DNA of 64,000 nucleotides from contig JAABSC010000001.1 in assembly GCA_011390565.1 (NCBI GenBank), positions 310,001 to 374,000 of the forward strand. The letters are read 5' to 3'. A program made the position numbers and the translations under genes. Within the stretch, counting starts at the first letter, position 1; every line of letters starts with the position of its first letter. Source of the DNA: Thioalkalivibrio paradoxus. Its GTDB lineage: Bacteria; Pseudomonadota; Gammaproteobacteria; Ectothiorhodospirales; Ectothiorhodospiraceae. Positions 45,227 to 56,866 of this stretch are shown one piece after another. The notes below the pieces were generated by a model. That model saw only the letters and a program-made list of their open reading frames with translations. It was not told where the DNA came from and did not search any database.

Positions 45227-45527
45227 TCCGATGCTGAGCCTGGAGGGTTCCACGCTTCAGGTTTCGGGGCCGATCACGTTTGCCACCGTCGCAGGGGTCC
45301 TGTCCGACGCGCGGCCGTTGCTCTCCCGTCTGCCCCCCGCGGCAAGCGTTGATCTGTCCGGAGCTACCCGTATCGACAGCGCAGGCGTGGCGCTGCTGGT
45401 CGAATTCTGTCGACTGCACGACCACGCCGGTGGGCAGTTGCGACTGGAAGCTGTCCCTGATGAGCTGCAGCCCCTGCTCGAACTCTATCGTCTGGAGGGC
45501 GTTCTCGGGGTGGAGGCTTCTTCCTGA
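45219..45527 (+). CDS. mlaB: STAS-domain protein MlaB
   Basis: A small STAS-domain protein that binds MlaF and stabilises the MlaFEDB transporter. The STAS core is visible as VDLSGATRIDSAGVALLVEFC. I chose GTG 45219 inside the mlaC end (102 aa); a further ATG at 45231 or an upstream start at 45189 are alternatives. The C-terminal region PLLELYRLEGVLG is family-like. It completes mlaFEDCB; no ibaG (BolA-like) gene separates it from murA. Confidence 0.9.
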   Translation: MADPMLSLEGSTLQVSGPITFATVAGVLSDARPLLSRLPPAASVDLSGATRIDSAGVALLVEFCRLHDHAGGQLRLEAVPDELQPLLELYRLEGVLGVEASS

Positions 45528-45639
45528 TTGCCCTGGACAACGTCCCCCGGCTTGCAAGGGCGATGGTGCCTCATTTCGGGTAAACTGAAGGATTCTCGAG
45601 CGCGTCCGCTGCGCTCAGAACCGTCGTCACGGATCGTGA

Positions 45640-46899
<1,260 letters not shown>

Positions 46900-46900
46900 G

Positions 46901-47545
46901 ATGAGCGTCGACCGAACCATCACTGTCGCCCTGTCCAAGGGTCGTATTCTCGACGAAACCCTGCCTTTGCTGGCGCGCGCCGGTATCGTGCCCTCCGAGG
47001 ATCCGTCGCGGACGCGCAAGCTGATCATCGGAACCAGCCGGCCCGACGTGAACATCGTCGTGGTTCGCGCTACCGACGTGCCCACGTATGTCCAGTATGG
47101 CGCTGCCGCGGTGGGCGTGGCGGGCAAGGATGTGCTGATGGAGCACGGCGGCGCCGGGCTCTACGAGCCGCTGGATCTCGGGATCGCCCGCTGCCGCCTG
47201 ATGCTGGCCGGTCGCCCGGACCATGCCCCCGGAACCGAACGCCTGCGCATCGCGACCAAGTTCGTGAACGTCACCCAGCGCTATTTTGCGGCGCAGGGCC
47301 GGCAGGTCGAGATCATCAAGCTCTACGGATCGATGGAACTCGCACCGCTGGTCGGGCTGTCGGACTACATCGTCGATCTGGTGGACACGGGCAACACCCT
47401 GAAGGCCAATGGTCTCGCACCCATCGAGTTGATCGCGCAGATCAGTTCACGCCTCGTGGTCAACAAGGCCGCGATGAAAATGCAGCACACACGTATTCAA
47501 CAACTGATCGAGGCGCTGCGCCCTGCAGCCGCGCCATCACCGTAG
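46901..47545 (+). CDS. hisG: ATP phosphoribosyltransferase, short form
   Basis: HisG condenses ATP and PRPP in the first step of histidine synthesis. At 214 aa this is the short form (HisG-S), which lacks the C-terminal regulatory domain and works as a complex with HisZ. The sequence [18 protein letters not shown], the PRPP loop [14 protein letters not shown], and the ending VVNKAAMK are diagnostic. No hisZ lies in this window. It follows murA directly and precedes an aroG-type gene by 16 bp. Confidence 0.95.
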   Translation: MSVDRTITVALSKGRILDETLPLLARAGIVPSEDPSRTRKLIIGTSRPDVNIVVVRATDVPTYVQYGAAAVGVAGKDVLMEHGGAGLYEPLDLGIARCRLMLAGRPDHAPGTERLRIATKFVNVTQRYFAAQGRQVEIIKLYGSMELAPLVGLSDYIVDLVDTGNTLKANGLAPIELIAQISSRLVVNKAAMKMQHTRIQQLIEALRPAAAPSP

Positions 47546-47561
47546 ACATTCCGGATCCAAC

Positions 47562-48617
47562 ATGACGCATCAAACCGACGACCTGAGAATCAAGGGGATA
47601 CAGGAAGTCTCTGCCCCCGAAACCGTGCGCGACGAGATTCCGCTCACCGACGCTGCTGCCGATACCGTGTTTCGTGCCCGCGAGGCCATTCACCAGATCC
47701 TGCACGGCGAGGACGACCGCCTTCTGGTGATCGTGGGCCCCTGCTCCATCCATGACGTCGATGCCGCGCTCGAATACGCGGAACGTCTGGGGACGCTGCG
47801 GCGTGAATTGGGGGATGCCCTCGAGATCGTGATGCGTGTGTATTTCGAGAAGCCGCGTACCACCGTGGGCTGGAAGGGGCTGATCAACGATCCGGAACTC
47901 GACGGTAGTTTCCATATCAACAAGGGCCTGCGCATCGCGCGCGGGTTGCTGCGGGATCTGGCGGTCAGAAGCATGCCTGCGGCGACGGAATATCTCGACC
48001 TGATCAGCCCGCAGTACATCGCCGATCTGGTGGCGTGGGGCGCAATCGGAGCGCGCACAACCGAGAGTCAGGTCCATCGCGAACTGGCATCCGGGTTGTC
48101 CTGCCCCGTGGGCTTCAAGAATTCCACCGATGGCAGCCTCCAGATCGCGATCGATGCGATCCGTTCGGCGTCCCGCCCGCACCATTTCCTCTCCGTGACC
48201 AAGGCCGGACGGTCGGCGATTTTCTCGACGACCGGAAACGAGGACTGCCACATCATCCTTCGTGGCGGCCGACAACCGAATTACGATGCCGAGAGCATTG
48301 ATCAGGCCTGCACGCAGTTGCATGCGGCCGAACTTCCCGAGGTCGTGATGGTCGATTGCAGCCATGCCAACAGCCGGAAGGATCCGTCCAGGCAGACCGA
48401 CGTGGCAAAGACGGTCGCAGAACAGGTGGCCGCTGGCGACCGGCGCATCATCGGGGTGATGCTCGAGAGTCACCTCCACGCGGGGCGTCAGGACATCGTC
48501 CGCGGCAAGCCGCTCACGTACGGACAGAGCATCACCGACGCGTGCATGGGTTGGGAAGACTCGGAGGCCGCGCTGCAGATCCTGGCCGAGGCCGTGCGGC
48601 GTCGCCAGCAGGGTTGA
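47562..48617 (+). CDS. aroG: DAHP synthase (class I, AroF/G/H type)
   Basis: This 351-aa enzyme condenses PEP and erythrose-4-phosphate to DAHP, starting aromatic amino acid synthesis. Family motifs include the IVGPCSIHDVDAALEYA segment, MRVYFEKPRTTVGWKGLINDP, and the metal-binding HANSRKDPSRQ. It is of the AroF/G/H type rather than the plant-like class II. Which aromatic amino acid inhibits it cannot be read here. It is inserted between hisG and hisD, on the same strand and with short gaps (16 and 45 bp), an unexpected placement. Confidence 0.95.
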   Translation: MTHQTDDLRIKGIQEVSAPETVRDEIPLTDAAADTVFRAREAIHQILHGEDDRLLVIVGPCSIHDVDAALEYAERLGTLRRELGDALEIVMRVYFEKPRTTVGWKGLINDPELDGSFHINKGLRIARGLLRDLAVRSMPAATEYLDLISPQYIADLVAWGAIGARTTESQVHRELASGLSCPVGFKNSTDGSLQIAIDAIRSASRPHHFLSVTKAGRSAIFSTTGNEDCHIILRGGRQPNYDAESIDQACTQLHAAELPEVVMVDCSHANSRKDPSRQTDVAKTVAEQVAAGDRRIIGVMLESHLHAGRQDIVRGKPLTYGQSITDACMGWEDSEAALQILAEAVRRRQQG

Positions 48618-48662
48618 TCCGGGTGCCTGCATCCAAACCGCTGGCCAGAGGAGACAAAGGGG

Positions 48663-49964
48663 ATGCCTGAAATTCACCGGTTGAACAGCCGTGATGAGAG
48701 CTTCTGGGCCGATCTGGACGGCCTGCTTGCCTGGGAGTCGGTTGCCGATCACGGCGTGCGAGCGGTCGTCGACGAAATCCTGGCGGCCGTGCGCACCGAG
48801 GGCGATGCGGCCCTGCTGCGCTACACGGAGCGTTTCGACCGACTCCCACTGGCAAGCGCGGCGGACCTGGAGATCGCTCCCCAGCGTTTGATCGAGGCGC
48901 TCGCCGGGATTCCCGCCGAGCAGCGTGCAGCGTTGGAGACCGCCGCGGCGCGCATCCGCAGGTATGCCGAGCGGCAGCGGATGGAGAGTTGGCACATCGA
49001 GGACCCGGATGGCACCGTGCTGGGCCAGCGCGTGACGCCGCTGGATTCGGTGGGTCTGTACGTGCCCGGTGGCAAGGCGGCGTATCCGTCCTCGGTTCTG
49101 ATGAACGCCATCCCGGCGAAAGTCGCGGGTGTTCCGCTGTTGGTCATGGTCGTTCCTGCACCCGGGGGCGAGTTGAACGAACTCGTGCTCGCTGCCGCCG
49201 CAGTCGCCGGCGTGGACCGGGTGTTCACCCTGGGTGGCGCGCAGGCCGTGGCTGCCCTGGCCTACGGGACGGACACGGTTCCCGCGGTCGACAAGATCGT
49301 TGGACCGGGCAACATCTTCGTTGCGGCCGCCAAGCGGGAGGTGTTCGGGACGGTCGGAATCGACATGATCGCCGGCCCCTCGGAGATTCTCGTGGTTTGC
49401 GACGGCGAAACCGATCCCGACTGGATTGCGGCCGACCTGTTCTCGCAGGCGGAGCACGACGAACAGGCCCAGGCCATCCTCGTGTCTCAGGACGGCGAAT
49501 TCCTCGACCGTGTCCAGGCCGCGATGGATCGATTGCTGGAATCCATGCCGCGAGCCGAGATCATTCGCGCGAGTCTGTCCCGGCGCGGCGCTCTGGTGCA
49601 GGTCAGCAGTCTCGAGGAAGCCGTTGAAGTGGCCAACCACATCGCACCCGAACACCTGGAGCTCTCCGTGGCGGATCCCCAGGCCCTGCTCGACGGCGGG
49701 CTGCGCCACGCCGGCGCGATCTTCATGGGCCGCTACACGTCCGAGGCCGTCGGCGACTACTGCGCCGGCCCCAACCACGTGCTGCCGACGTCGCGGACCG
49801 CCAGGTTTTCCTCGCCTTTGGGCGTCTACGATTTCCAGAAGCGCTCCAGCATCATCGATTGTTCTCCCGCCGGTGCGGCCGAGCTGGGGCGCACCGCCTC
49901 CGTGCTCGCGCGCGGCGAGGGATTGGTCGCGCATGCCCGCTCTGCAGAGATGCGAAGTGAATAG
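48663..49964 (+). CDS. hisD: Histidinol dehydrogenase
   Basis: HisD performs the last two oxidations of histidine synthesis, turning histidinol into histidine with NAD+ and zinc. The NAD-binding and signature regions ([29 protein letters not shown]) and the catalytic [18 protein letters not shown] are present. Length is 433 aa. hisC follows after 24 bp. Confidence 0.97.
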   Translation: MPEIHRLNSRDESFWADLDGLLAWESVADHGVRAVVDEILAAVRTEGDAALLRYTERFDRLPLASAADLEIAPQRLIEALAGIPAEQRAALETAAARIRRYAERQRMESWHIEDPDGTVLGQRVTPLDSVGLYVPGGKAAYPSSVLMNAIPAKVAGVPLLVMVVPAPGGELNELVLAAAAVAGVDRVFTLGGAQAVAALAYGTDTVPAVDKIVGPGNIFVAAAKREVFGTVGIDMIAGPSEILVVCDGETDPDWIAADLFSQAEHDEQAQAILVSQDGEFLDRVQAAMDRLLESMPRAEIIRASLSRRGALVQVSSLEEAVEVANHIAPEHLELSVADPQALLDGGLRHAGAIFMGRYTSEAVGDYCAGPNHVLPTSRTARFSSPLGVYDFQKRSSIIDCSPAGAAELGRTASVLARGEGLVAHARSAEMRSE

Positions 49965-49988
49965 TCAGTTGGCGGGTCTCGACGCCGG

Positions 49989-51074
49989 ATGACGCAGCCC
50001 GCGGATCTCATGCGCCCCGAAGTTCTGGAGCAACCGGCTTATGCGGTGGCGGACGCGGCCGGTCTGGTCAAGCTCGATGCGATGGAGAACCCTTATCCCT
50101 GGCCGGGTGCTCTCGAAGCAGCCTGGCTGGAATGCCTGCGCGGGATCGAACTGAATCGCTATCCGGATGCGGCGGCGCACGAGGTCATCGCGGTTCTCCG
50201 GGCGGGACACGCGATCCCCGAGTTCGCGGGGTGCCTGCTGGGTAATGGTTCGGATGAACTGATCCAGATCCTGGTCACCGCGGTGCAGGGGAGCGGTCGC
50301 CCGGTGGTCGCCCCGGTTCCGACGTTCGTGATGTACGAGGTGCTCGCGCGCGCGGCCGGCGTTCCCTTCGTCGGTGTCCCTCTGGATGCGGATTTCGATC
50401 TCGACATGGACGCGATGCTGCAGGCCCTGGCGGAGCACCGTCCCGCGCTGCTCTTTCTCGCCTATCCGAACAACCCCACCGGCCGTCTGTACGATCCAGC
50501 ACGGGTCCGTGAGCTGATAGCGGCCAACCCCGGGGTCACGGTGATCGATGAAGCCTATGCGCCGTTTTCCGGCTACAGTTTTCTGGACCAGCTAGGGGAG
50601 GCGAACCCGGGTCTGATGGTGATGCGCACGCTCTCCAAGCTCGGGCTTGCCGGCCTGAGGCTCGGTTACCTGGCCGCCGTGCCGGAATGGATCGATGCGC
50701 TCAACCGGCTGCGACTGCCCTATAACGTGAATTCGCTGACCCAGCGTTCGGTGGTCTTTGCCTTTGAGCATGCACCGGAACTGGCGGCCCAGGCGGGCCG
50801 TTTGCGGGAACAGCGTGGCGAGCTGTTCGAAGCGTTGGTGGCGGAACCCCGAATCCGGCGCGTCATCCCGAGCGATGCGAATTTTCTGCTGTTCCAGGTT
50901 GGGGAAGGGCAGGGCCAGTCAGTCTTCGAATCGCTTCGCGCCTCGGGCGTCCTGATCAAGCATTCAGGCGCATCGGGCGGCACGCTTGCCGATCACCTGC
51001 GGGTGACGGTCGGTACCCCGGCCGAGAACCGGGCTTTCCTCGCAGCCCTGGATCGGGCGCTGGCCGACGGCTGA
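49989..51074 (+). CDS. hisC: Histidinol-phosphate aminotransferase
   Basis: HisC is a PLP-dependent fold-type I aminotransferase that makes L-histidinol phosphate. The PLP lysine lies in RTLSKLGLAGLRLGY, and the AYPNNPTGRLYDP and VIDEAYAPFSGYS motifs are conserved. Length is 361 aa. It is the last gene of the hisG-aroG-hisD-hisC run and converges with degS, with 33 bp between stop codons and no obvious terminator. Confidence 0.96.
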   Translation: MTQPADLMRPEVLEQPAYAVADAAGLVKLDAMENPYPWPGALEAAWLECLRGIELNRYPDAAAHEVIAVLRAGHAIPEFAGCLLGNGSDELIQILVTAVQGSGRPVVAPVPTFVMYEVLARAAGVPFVGVPLDADFDLDMDAMLQALAEHRPALLFLAYPNNPTGRLYDPARVRELIAANPGVTVIDEAYAPFSGYSFLDQLGEANPGLMVMRTLSKLGLAGLRLGYLAAVPEWIDALNRLRLPYNVNSLTQRSVVFAFEHAPELAAQAGRLREQRGELFEALVAEPRIRRVIPSDANFLLFQVGEGQGQSVFESLRASGVLIKHSGASGGTLADHLRVTVGTPAENRAFLAALDRALADG

Positions 51075-51107
51075 CGCGGTTCGAGTTACGCGTCTGGCCC
51101 GCAGGCT

Positions 51108-52241
<1,134 letters not shown>

Positions 52242-52333
52242 GGTCACAATATACCACTGCCCTGCCCACTCGCAGCGCCCCGGTTTTCCCGGTCGGGGTT
52301 TGCGAGAGGCCACCCGAATCCGGAGGCTGCCGC

Positions 52334-53092
52334 ATGTCGGTTCCGGTTGATCGCGCACGGTTGCTCGAGGCGCTGGATGCGGAACTCGAAACGCACCGGT
52401 TTGCCGACTACTGCCCCAATGGTTTGCAGGTGGAAGGACGTTCGGAAATCCGTCGTGTGATGAGTGGTGTCACGGCGTCACAGGCCATGATCGAGGCTGC
52501 TGTTTCCTGGAACGCCGATCTGTTGCTGGTCCACCACGGCTATTTCTGGCGGGGGGAGCCCCAGCCCATTACCGGGATGAAGCGCCGGCGCCTGGAGGTT
52601 CTGCTGCGCCACGAAATCAACCTGGTCGCCTACCATCTCCCCCTGGATGCCCACCCCACGCTTGGAAACAACGCCCAGCTGGCGCTGAAGCTTGGCTTCG
52701 AGATCGATGGCCCTCTGCGCGACGATGGTGTCGGCCTGCTGGGTCATTTGTCCGAACCCGTGCCAGCCAAAGCGCTCGGCGCCCGCATCTCCAGCGCCCT
52801 GGGGCGCGAGCCCTGCTGGATTCCGGGCGGCGGCCCAATGGTCCGGCGCGTCGCCTGGTGCACCGGCGGGGCACAGTCCCTGCTGGTCGAGGCCGCTGCG
52901 CATGGTGTCGATGCTTTCATCAGCGGAGAAATCTCCGAGCAGACGACGCATGAGGCGAGAGAGCTTGGCGTCCACTATTACGCGGCCGGCCATCATGCGA
53001 CGGAGCGGTATGGACCTGAGGCCCTTGGCCTCTGGTGTGCCCGGCGTTTCGGTATCGAGCATCGTTTCGTCGACGTCGACAATCCGGCGTGA
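52334..53092 (+). CDS. Nif3-like dinuclear metal protein (YbgI family)
   Basis: A 252-aa member of the Nif3/YbgI family, which binds two metal ions at conserved histidines and acidic residues; some members are annotated as GTP cyclohydrolase I type 2, but the physiological role is unclear. Family motifs are YCPNGLQVEGRSEIRRV, LLVHHGYFWRGEP, NLVAYHLPLDAHPTLGNN and the C-terminal YYAAGHHATERYG. It is divergent from degS across 92 bp. The degS/Nif3 pairing ahead of petABC is a recurring gammaproteobacterial order. Confidence 0.94.
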   Translation: MSVPVDRARLLEALDAELETHRFADYCPNGLQVEGRSEIRRVMSGVTASQAMIEAAVSWNADLLLVHHGYFWRGEPQPITGMKRRRLEVLLRHEINLVAYHLPLDAHPTLGNNAQLALKLGFEIDGPLRDDGVGLLGHLSEPVPAKALGARISSALGREPCWIPGGGPMVRRVAWCTGGAQSLLVEAAAHGVDAFISGEISEQTTHEARELGVHYYAAGHHATERYGPEALGLWCARRFGIEHRFVDVDNPA

Positions 53093-53405
53093 CGGACGCG
53101 GTCGAACGCGGCGTTCGGGGGTTGGCGACGGGCGGTCCCGACGGTGGGTCGCGTCAAAAAAACTTTATGAAACCGTCGTTTGCATTTTTATGCCGGGCTC
53201 ATCCGGGTTCTCCCGGGGGGCGTGGAACAGGGGTTCTGCGGTACGTCTCGCTTGACCTCATTAGCTTGTTAGGGAATTCTATTGGATTGTATCGGTCCCC
53301 TATAGGCGTTCGATGAAGCGCGGCCGACAGGCCACCCTTTCCAGGGTTTCCGCGGCGTGAGCTCATGCGACGAGCGCAGATGCAACACTAGCTGGAGAGA
53401 GCAAG
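53093..53405 (+). other. 313-bp gap before petABC
   Basis: No credible gene is present. The stretch 53150-53200 is unusually AT-rich for this window (a run of seven A, then ATTTTTATG). A promoter-like pair lies at 53252-53280. The remainder up to petA shows only a GGAGAGAG ribosome binding site just before ATG 53406. Confidence 0.6.
53252..53280 (+). promoter_or_regulatory. Putative promoter for petABC
   Basis: TTGACC (53252-53257) and AATTCT (53275-53280) are 17 bp apart in an AT-rich stretch upstream of petA. The -10 match is poor (three of six). Position in the only gap ahead of the operon is the main support. Confidence 0.3.
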
Positions 53406-54008
53406 ATGGCAAACGAGGGCGTGGATCGAAGGCGCCGCCGCTTTCTGGTGGCAGCGACCTCGGTGGTTGGTGGTGCCGGGGTCGTCGCCGTGGCAACACC
53501 GTTCCTGGCATCGTGGAAGCCCAGCGCGCGTGCTCAGGCCGCCGGCGCCCCGGTGGAGATCAATGTCTCGCAGATCGAACCGGGACAGCGGATCAGCGTC
53601 GCATGGCGTGGTCGTCCCGTATGGGTTGTGCGCCGCACCCCGGAAATGCTCGAACTGCTGCCGCAGATCCGCGACCGTCTGCGCGATCCCGATTCCGAGA
53701 TCGCGACCCAGCAACCGACCTACGCGCAAAACGAGCATCGGTCCATCCGTCCGGACATCCTGGTGCTCATCGGCATCTGCACCCACCTGGGCTGCTCGCC
53801 GGCGTTCCGTCCTGAAATCGGTGCCCCGGAAGTCGGCAGTGACTGGCCGGGTGGCTGGCTCTGCGCCTGTCACGGTTCGCGTTTCGACATGGCCGGGCGC
53901 GTCTACCGCAACGTTCCGGCGGCCCTGAACCTCCAGGTGCCCCCGTATTCCTTTGTGAGTGATGATCTGATCATCGTCGGTGAAGATGCCGATGGAGGCA
54001 CTGCATAA
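53406..54008 (+). CDS. petA: Rieske iron-sulfur subunit of cytochrome bc1
   Basis: The Rieske subunit takes electrons from ubiquinol and passes them to cytochrome c1. The N-terminus carries a twin-arginine-like signal (five Arg at residues 8-12, then FLVAATSVVGGAG) that also anchors it. The [2Fe-2S] ligands are C125 and H127 (CTHLGC) and C153 and H156 (CACHGS), with the supporting disulfide C130-C155. Length is 200 aa. Its stop codon shares one base with petB's ATG. Confidence 0.97.
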   Translation: MANEGVDRRRRRFLVAATSVVGGAGVVAVATPFLASWKPSARAQAAGAPVEINVSQIEPGQRISVAWRGRPVWVVRRTPEMLELLPQIRDRLRDPDSEIATQQPTYAQNEHRSIRPDILVLIGICTHLGCSPAFRPEIGAPEVGSDWPGGWLCACHGSRFDMAGRVYRNVPAALNLQVPPYSFVSDDLIIVGEDADGGTA

Positions 54009-55417
54009 TGGCTGGCAATTCCGCTGACAAGATCCAGGGTGGTCTGTTGGGCTGGGTGGATGCGCGTTTCCCGCTCTCCCAACTCTGGAACGACCACCTG
54101 GCTCGATACTACACCCCCCGCAACTTCAATTTCTGGTACTACTTCGGTTCGCTGGCTCTTCTGGTTCTGGTCATTCAGATCGTGACCGGGATCTTTCTGA
54201 CCATGTTCTACAAGCCGGATGCCGAGCTTGCGTTCGCATCGGTGGAATACATCATGCGGGATGTGGAGTGGGGCTGGCTGATCCGTTACATGCATTCCAC
54301 GGGTGCGTCGTTCTTCTTCATCGTGGTCTATCTGCACATGTTCCGTGCGCTTTTGTACGGCTCCTACAAGAAGCCCAGGGAACTCATCTGGATCTTCGGT
54401 GTGCTGATCTACGTCGTGCTGATGGCCGAGGCCTTCATGGGCTACCTGCTGCCCTGGGGCCAGATGTCCTTCTGGGGCGCCCAGGTCATCGTGAACCTTT
54501 TCGCCACGATTCCCTACATCGGTCCCGATCTGGTCACATGGATCCGGGGTGATTTCCTGATCTCGGATGCGACGCTGAACCGGTTCTTCGCGCTTCATGT
54601 CATCGCTCTCCCGCTGGTCCTGCTGCTGCTTGTCGTGTCACACATCATTGCGCTGCACGAAGTCGGCTCGAACAACCCGGACGGTGTTGAGATCAAGCAG
54701 AACAAGGACGCGAACGGGGTACCGCTCGACGGCATCCCGTTTCATCCCTACTACACGGTGAAGGATCTGGTGGGCGTCGGGGTCTTCTTCATCGCCTTCT
54801 TTGCGGTCGTGTTCTTCGCGCCGGAAATGGGTGGTTACTTCCTTGAGCACGCGAACTTCGAGTCCGCCGATGCGCTGGCGACGCCGGAGCACATTGCTCC
54901 AGTCTGGTATTTCACGTCGTTCTACACGGTCCTGCGAGCGGTGCCGGATCCCTTCATCGGCGTCCTCGCCATGGGCGCTGCGGTGGTCATCCTGTTCTTC
55001 GTGCCCTGGCTGGACCGCAATCCCGTGAAGTCCGTGCGCTACCGGTCGATGGCGCACCGCGTCAACCTGATCGTGTTCGCCATTACCTTCATCGTGCTGG
55101 GCTACCTCGGGGTTCAGCCGGTGAGTTCGCTGTACGGCGAACTGGGCCTGCGGTTCAGCACCATGTACTTCCTGTTTTTCTGGCTGCTCTGGTTCCATAG
55201 CCGCGAGCGCTCGGTCGTGTTCAGTCTGCTTTCCTTTGCAGTGCTGGTGGGTCTGTACAGCTTCTACGACATGCTCAGGATCGAATCGACGGATCCCGCC
55301 CTGGTGATGAGCCTGTGGCTGCTGCCGACGCTCTACCTGTTGGCGACGATGGTGGTTCCAGCGCTGGTTCATGATCTGCGCCGTGATCGTCCCGTTCCGG
55401 AAAGGGTGACCGCCTGA
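54008..55417 (+). CDS. petB: Cytochrome b subunit of cytochrome bc1
   Basis: The 469-aa cytochrome b carries both b-type hemes and the two quinone sites. Multiple hydrophobic helices are visible; the heme histidines lie in RYMHSTGASFFFIVVYLHMFR and in the later FALHVIALPLVLLLLVVSH segment. The Qo-site PEWY is altered: the family position reads TPEHIAPVWYF. The chain is full-length (N- and C-terminal parts fused, unlike b6/IV of chloroplasts). It overlaps petA and petC by one base each (TAATG and TGATG). Confidence 0.96.
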   Translation: MAGNSADKIQGGLLGWVDARFPLSQLWNDHLARYYTPRNFNFWYYFGSLALLVLVIQIVTGIFLTMFYKPDAELAFASVEYIMRDVEWGWLIRYMHSTGASFFFIVVYLHMFRALLYGSYKKPRELIWIFGVLIYVVLMAEAFMGYLLPWGQMSFWGAQVIVNLFATIPYIGPDLVTWIRGDFLISDATLNRFFALHVIALPLVLLLLVVSHIIALHEVGSNNPDGVEIKQNKDANGVPLDGIPFHPYYTVKDLVGVGVFFIAFFAVVFFAPEMGGYFLEHANFESADALATPEHIAPVWYFTSFYTVLRAVPDPFIGVLAMGAAVVILFFVPWLDRNPVKSVRYRSMAHRVNLIVFAITFIVLGYLGVQPVSSLYGELGLRFSTMYFLFFWLLWFHSRERSVVFSLLSFAVLVGLYSFYDMLRIESTDPALVMSLWLLPTLYLLATMVVPALVHDLRRDRPVPERVTA

Positions 55418-56157
55418 TGAAATCGCTATTTGCTCTGATCGTCCTCGCGGCCCTGCTCGGGGCCGTTTCGTCGGCCCAGGCCGCTGGACCCTCGGTCCCG
55501 CTGGATTCGGTCGCCATCGACGTGAACAACGAGGCGTCGCTGCAGCGGGGTGCTCACCTGTTCGTGAACTACTGCATGGGTTGCCATTCGGCCCAGTTCA
55601 TGCGCTACAACCGAGTCGGCCGGGATCTTGGGCTGACCGAGAATCAGGTGATCCGCAACATGGTTTTCACGACGGACGAGGACGGGGAACTCGTGTCCTC
55701 AGGTTCGTTGATGACCAACGCGATGACCCGTGCCTATGGGAACGAGGCGTTCGGCAAGGCACCCCCGGATCTGACCCTGGTGGCGCGGGTGCGAGGCACA
55801 GACTGGCTCTACACGTTTCTGCGCAGCTTCTATCGCGACGAAAGTCGACCGCTGGGTGTAAACAACGTCGTGTTCGAGAATGTCGGCATGCCGCATCCGC
55901 TGTGGGAACTGCAGGGTTGGCAGGAGAAACGCAAGGACGCGGACGGAACCGTTCACCTGGACCTGTTGCGCGCGGGTACGATGTCGGCTCCCGAATACGA
56001 TCGAGCGATCCGCGATCTCGTCACCTTCCTTTCCTACCTTGCGGAGCCGATCCAGGCGGATCGTCAGCGCATTGGCATCATCGTCATGCTGTTCCTGCTG
56101 GTATTCCTGGTGTTGGCCTACCTGTTGAAAAAGGAATACTGGAAAGACGTACACTAG
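55417..56157 (+). CDS. petC: Cytochrome c1 subunit of cytochrome bc1
   Basis: Cytochrome c1 passes electrons from the Rieske protein to soluble cytochrome c. The 246-aa precursor starts with a signal peptide cleaved near AQA22. The heme c motif CMGCH is at residues 53-57, followed by SAQFMRYNRVG. A C-terminal helix (IGIIVMLFLLVFLVLAYLL) anchors it. It ends the petABC operon; a strong hairpin follows. Confidence 0.97.
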   Translation: MKSLFALIVLAALLGAVSSAQAAGPSVPLDSVAIDVNNEASLQRGAHLFVNYCMGCHSAQFMRYNRVGRDLGLTENQVIRNMVFTTDEDGELVSSGSLMTNAMTRAYGNEAFGKAPPDLTLVARVRGTDWLYTFLRSFYRDESRPLGVNNVVFENVGMPHPLWELQGWQEKRKDADGTVHLDLLRAGTMSAPEYDRAIRDLVTFLSYLAEPIQADRQRIGIIVMLFLLVFLVLAYLLKKEYWKDVH

Positions 56158-56166
56158 GCATGGATG

Positions 56167-56187
56167 GGGCGACCCCCGGGGTCGCCC
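56167..56187 (+). terminator. Hairpin after petC
   Basis: Bases 56167-56176 are the exact reverse complement of 56178-56187 with a single base between, giving about eight usable pairs. A modest T-rich stretch (GGTCTTTCC) follows. It could end or attenuate the pet transcript ahead of sspA. Confidence 0.45.
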
Positions 56188-56239
56188 TGGCCGGTCTTTC
56201 CGCAACAGCCCGCGCGGTACGCGGGACCTGGAGAAAGCC

Positions 56240-56866
56240 ATGGCGCTGGTCGCCAATAGACGTTCTGTAATGACCCTGTTCTCTGCCTACAACTGCGTGC
56301 GCTGCCACCGGATCAGGCTCATCCTCGCGGAAAAGGACATCTCCGTCGATGTGGTCAACCTGACTCCAGACGACCTGCCCGAGGACCTTTCGGACCTCAA
56401 TCCGTACAACGAGGTGCCGACCCTGGTCGATCGGGATCTCGCCCTCTACGGGACGCACGTCATCACCGAGTATCTCGACGAGCGTTTTCCGCATCCGCCA
56501 CTGATGCCCGTCGACCCGGTGTCGCGTGCCGCCGCGCGTCTTGCGCTGTACCGTGTGGAGCGCGACTGGTATGCCGGGCTGGATCTGATCGGACAGTCCA
56601 GCGGTGCCGGGTTGACCAAGGCCCGCAAGATGCTGCGCGAGAGCCTGCTGAACGCGACCGAGATTTTCGAACTGAAGCCCTACTTCCTCAGCGATGAATT
56701 CAGCATCGTCGACAGCGCGATCGCTCCGGTCATGTGGCGCCTGCCCTCCGTCGGGATTCCCCTGGACGGCCTGCCCAAGGCGATCCAGGCCTATGCGGAT
56801 CGGGTTTGCCAACGCGAGTCCTTCCGCGTCAGCCTGACCGAACTGGAGCGGGAACTCCGGGAATGA
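56240..56866 (+). CDS. sspA: Stringent starvation protein A
   Basis: SspA is a GST-fold protein that binds RNA polymerase and is induced in starvation; in pathogens it controls virulence genes. The sequence follows E. coli SspA closely: NRRSVMTLFS, EYLDERFPHPPLMPV, KPYFLSDEFSIVDSAIAPVMWRLP. Unlike E. coli SspA it has a Cys-Val-Arg-Cys (residues 19-22) at the GST active-site position. GGAG at 56230-56233 supports ATG 56240. It overlaps sspB by 4 bp (ATGA). Length is 208 aa. Confidence 0.96.
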   Translation: MALVANRRSVMTLFSAYNCVRCHRIRLILAEKDISVDVVNLTPDDLPEDLSDLNPYNEVPTLVDRDLALYGTHVITEYLDERFPHPPLMPVDPVSRAAARLALYRVERDWYAGLDLIGQSSGAGLTKARKMLRESLLNATEIFELKPYFLSDEFSIVDSAIAPVMWRLPSVGIPLDGLPKAIQAYADRVCQRESFRVSLTELERELRE

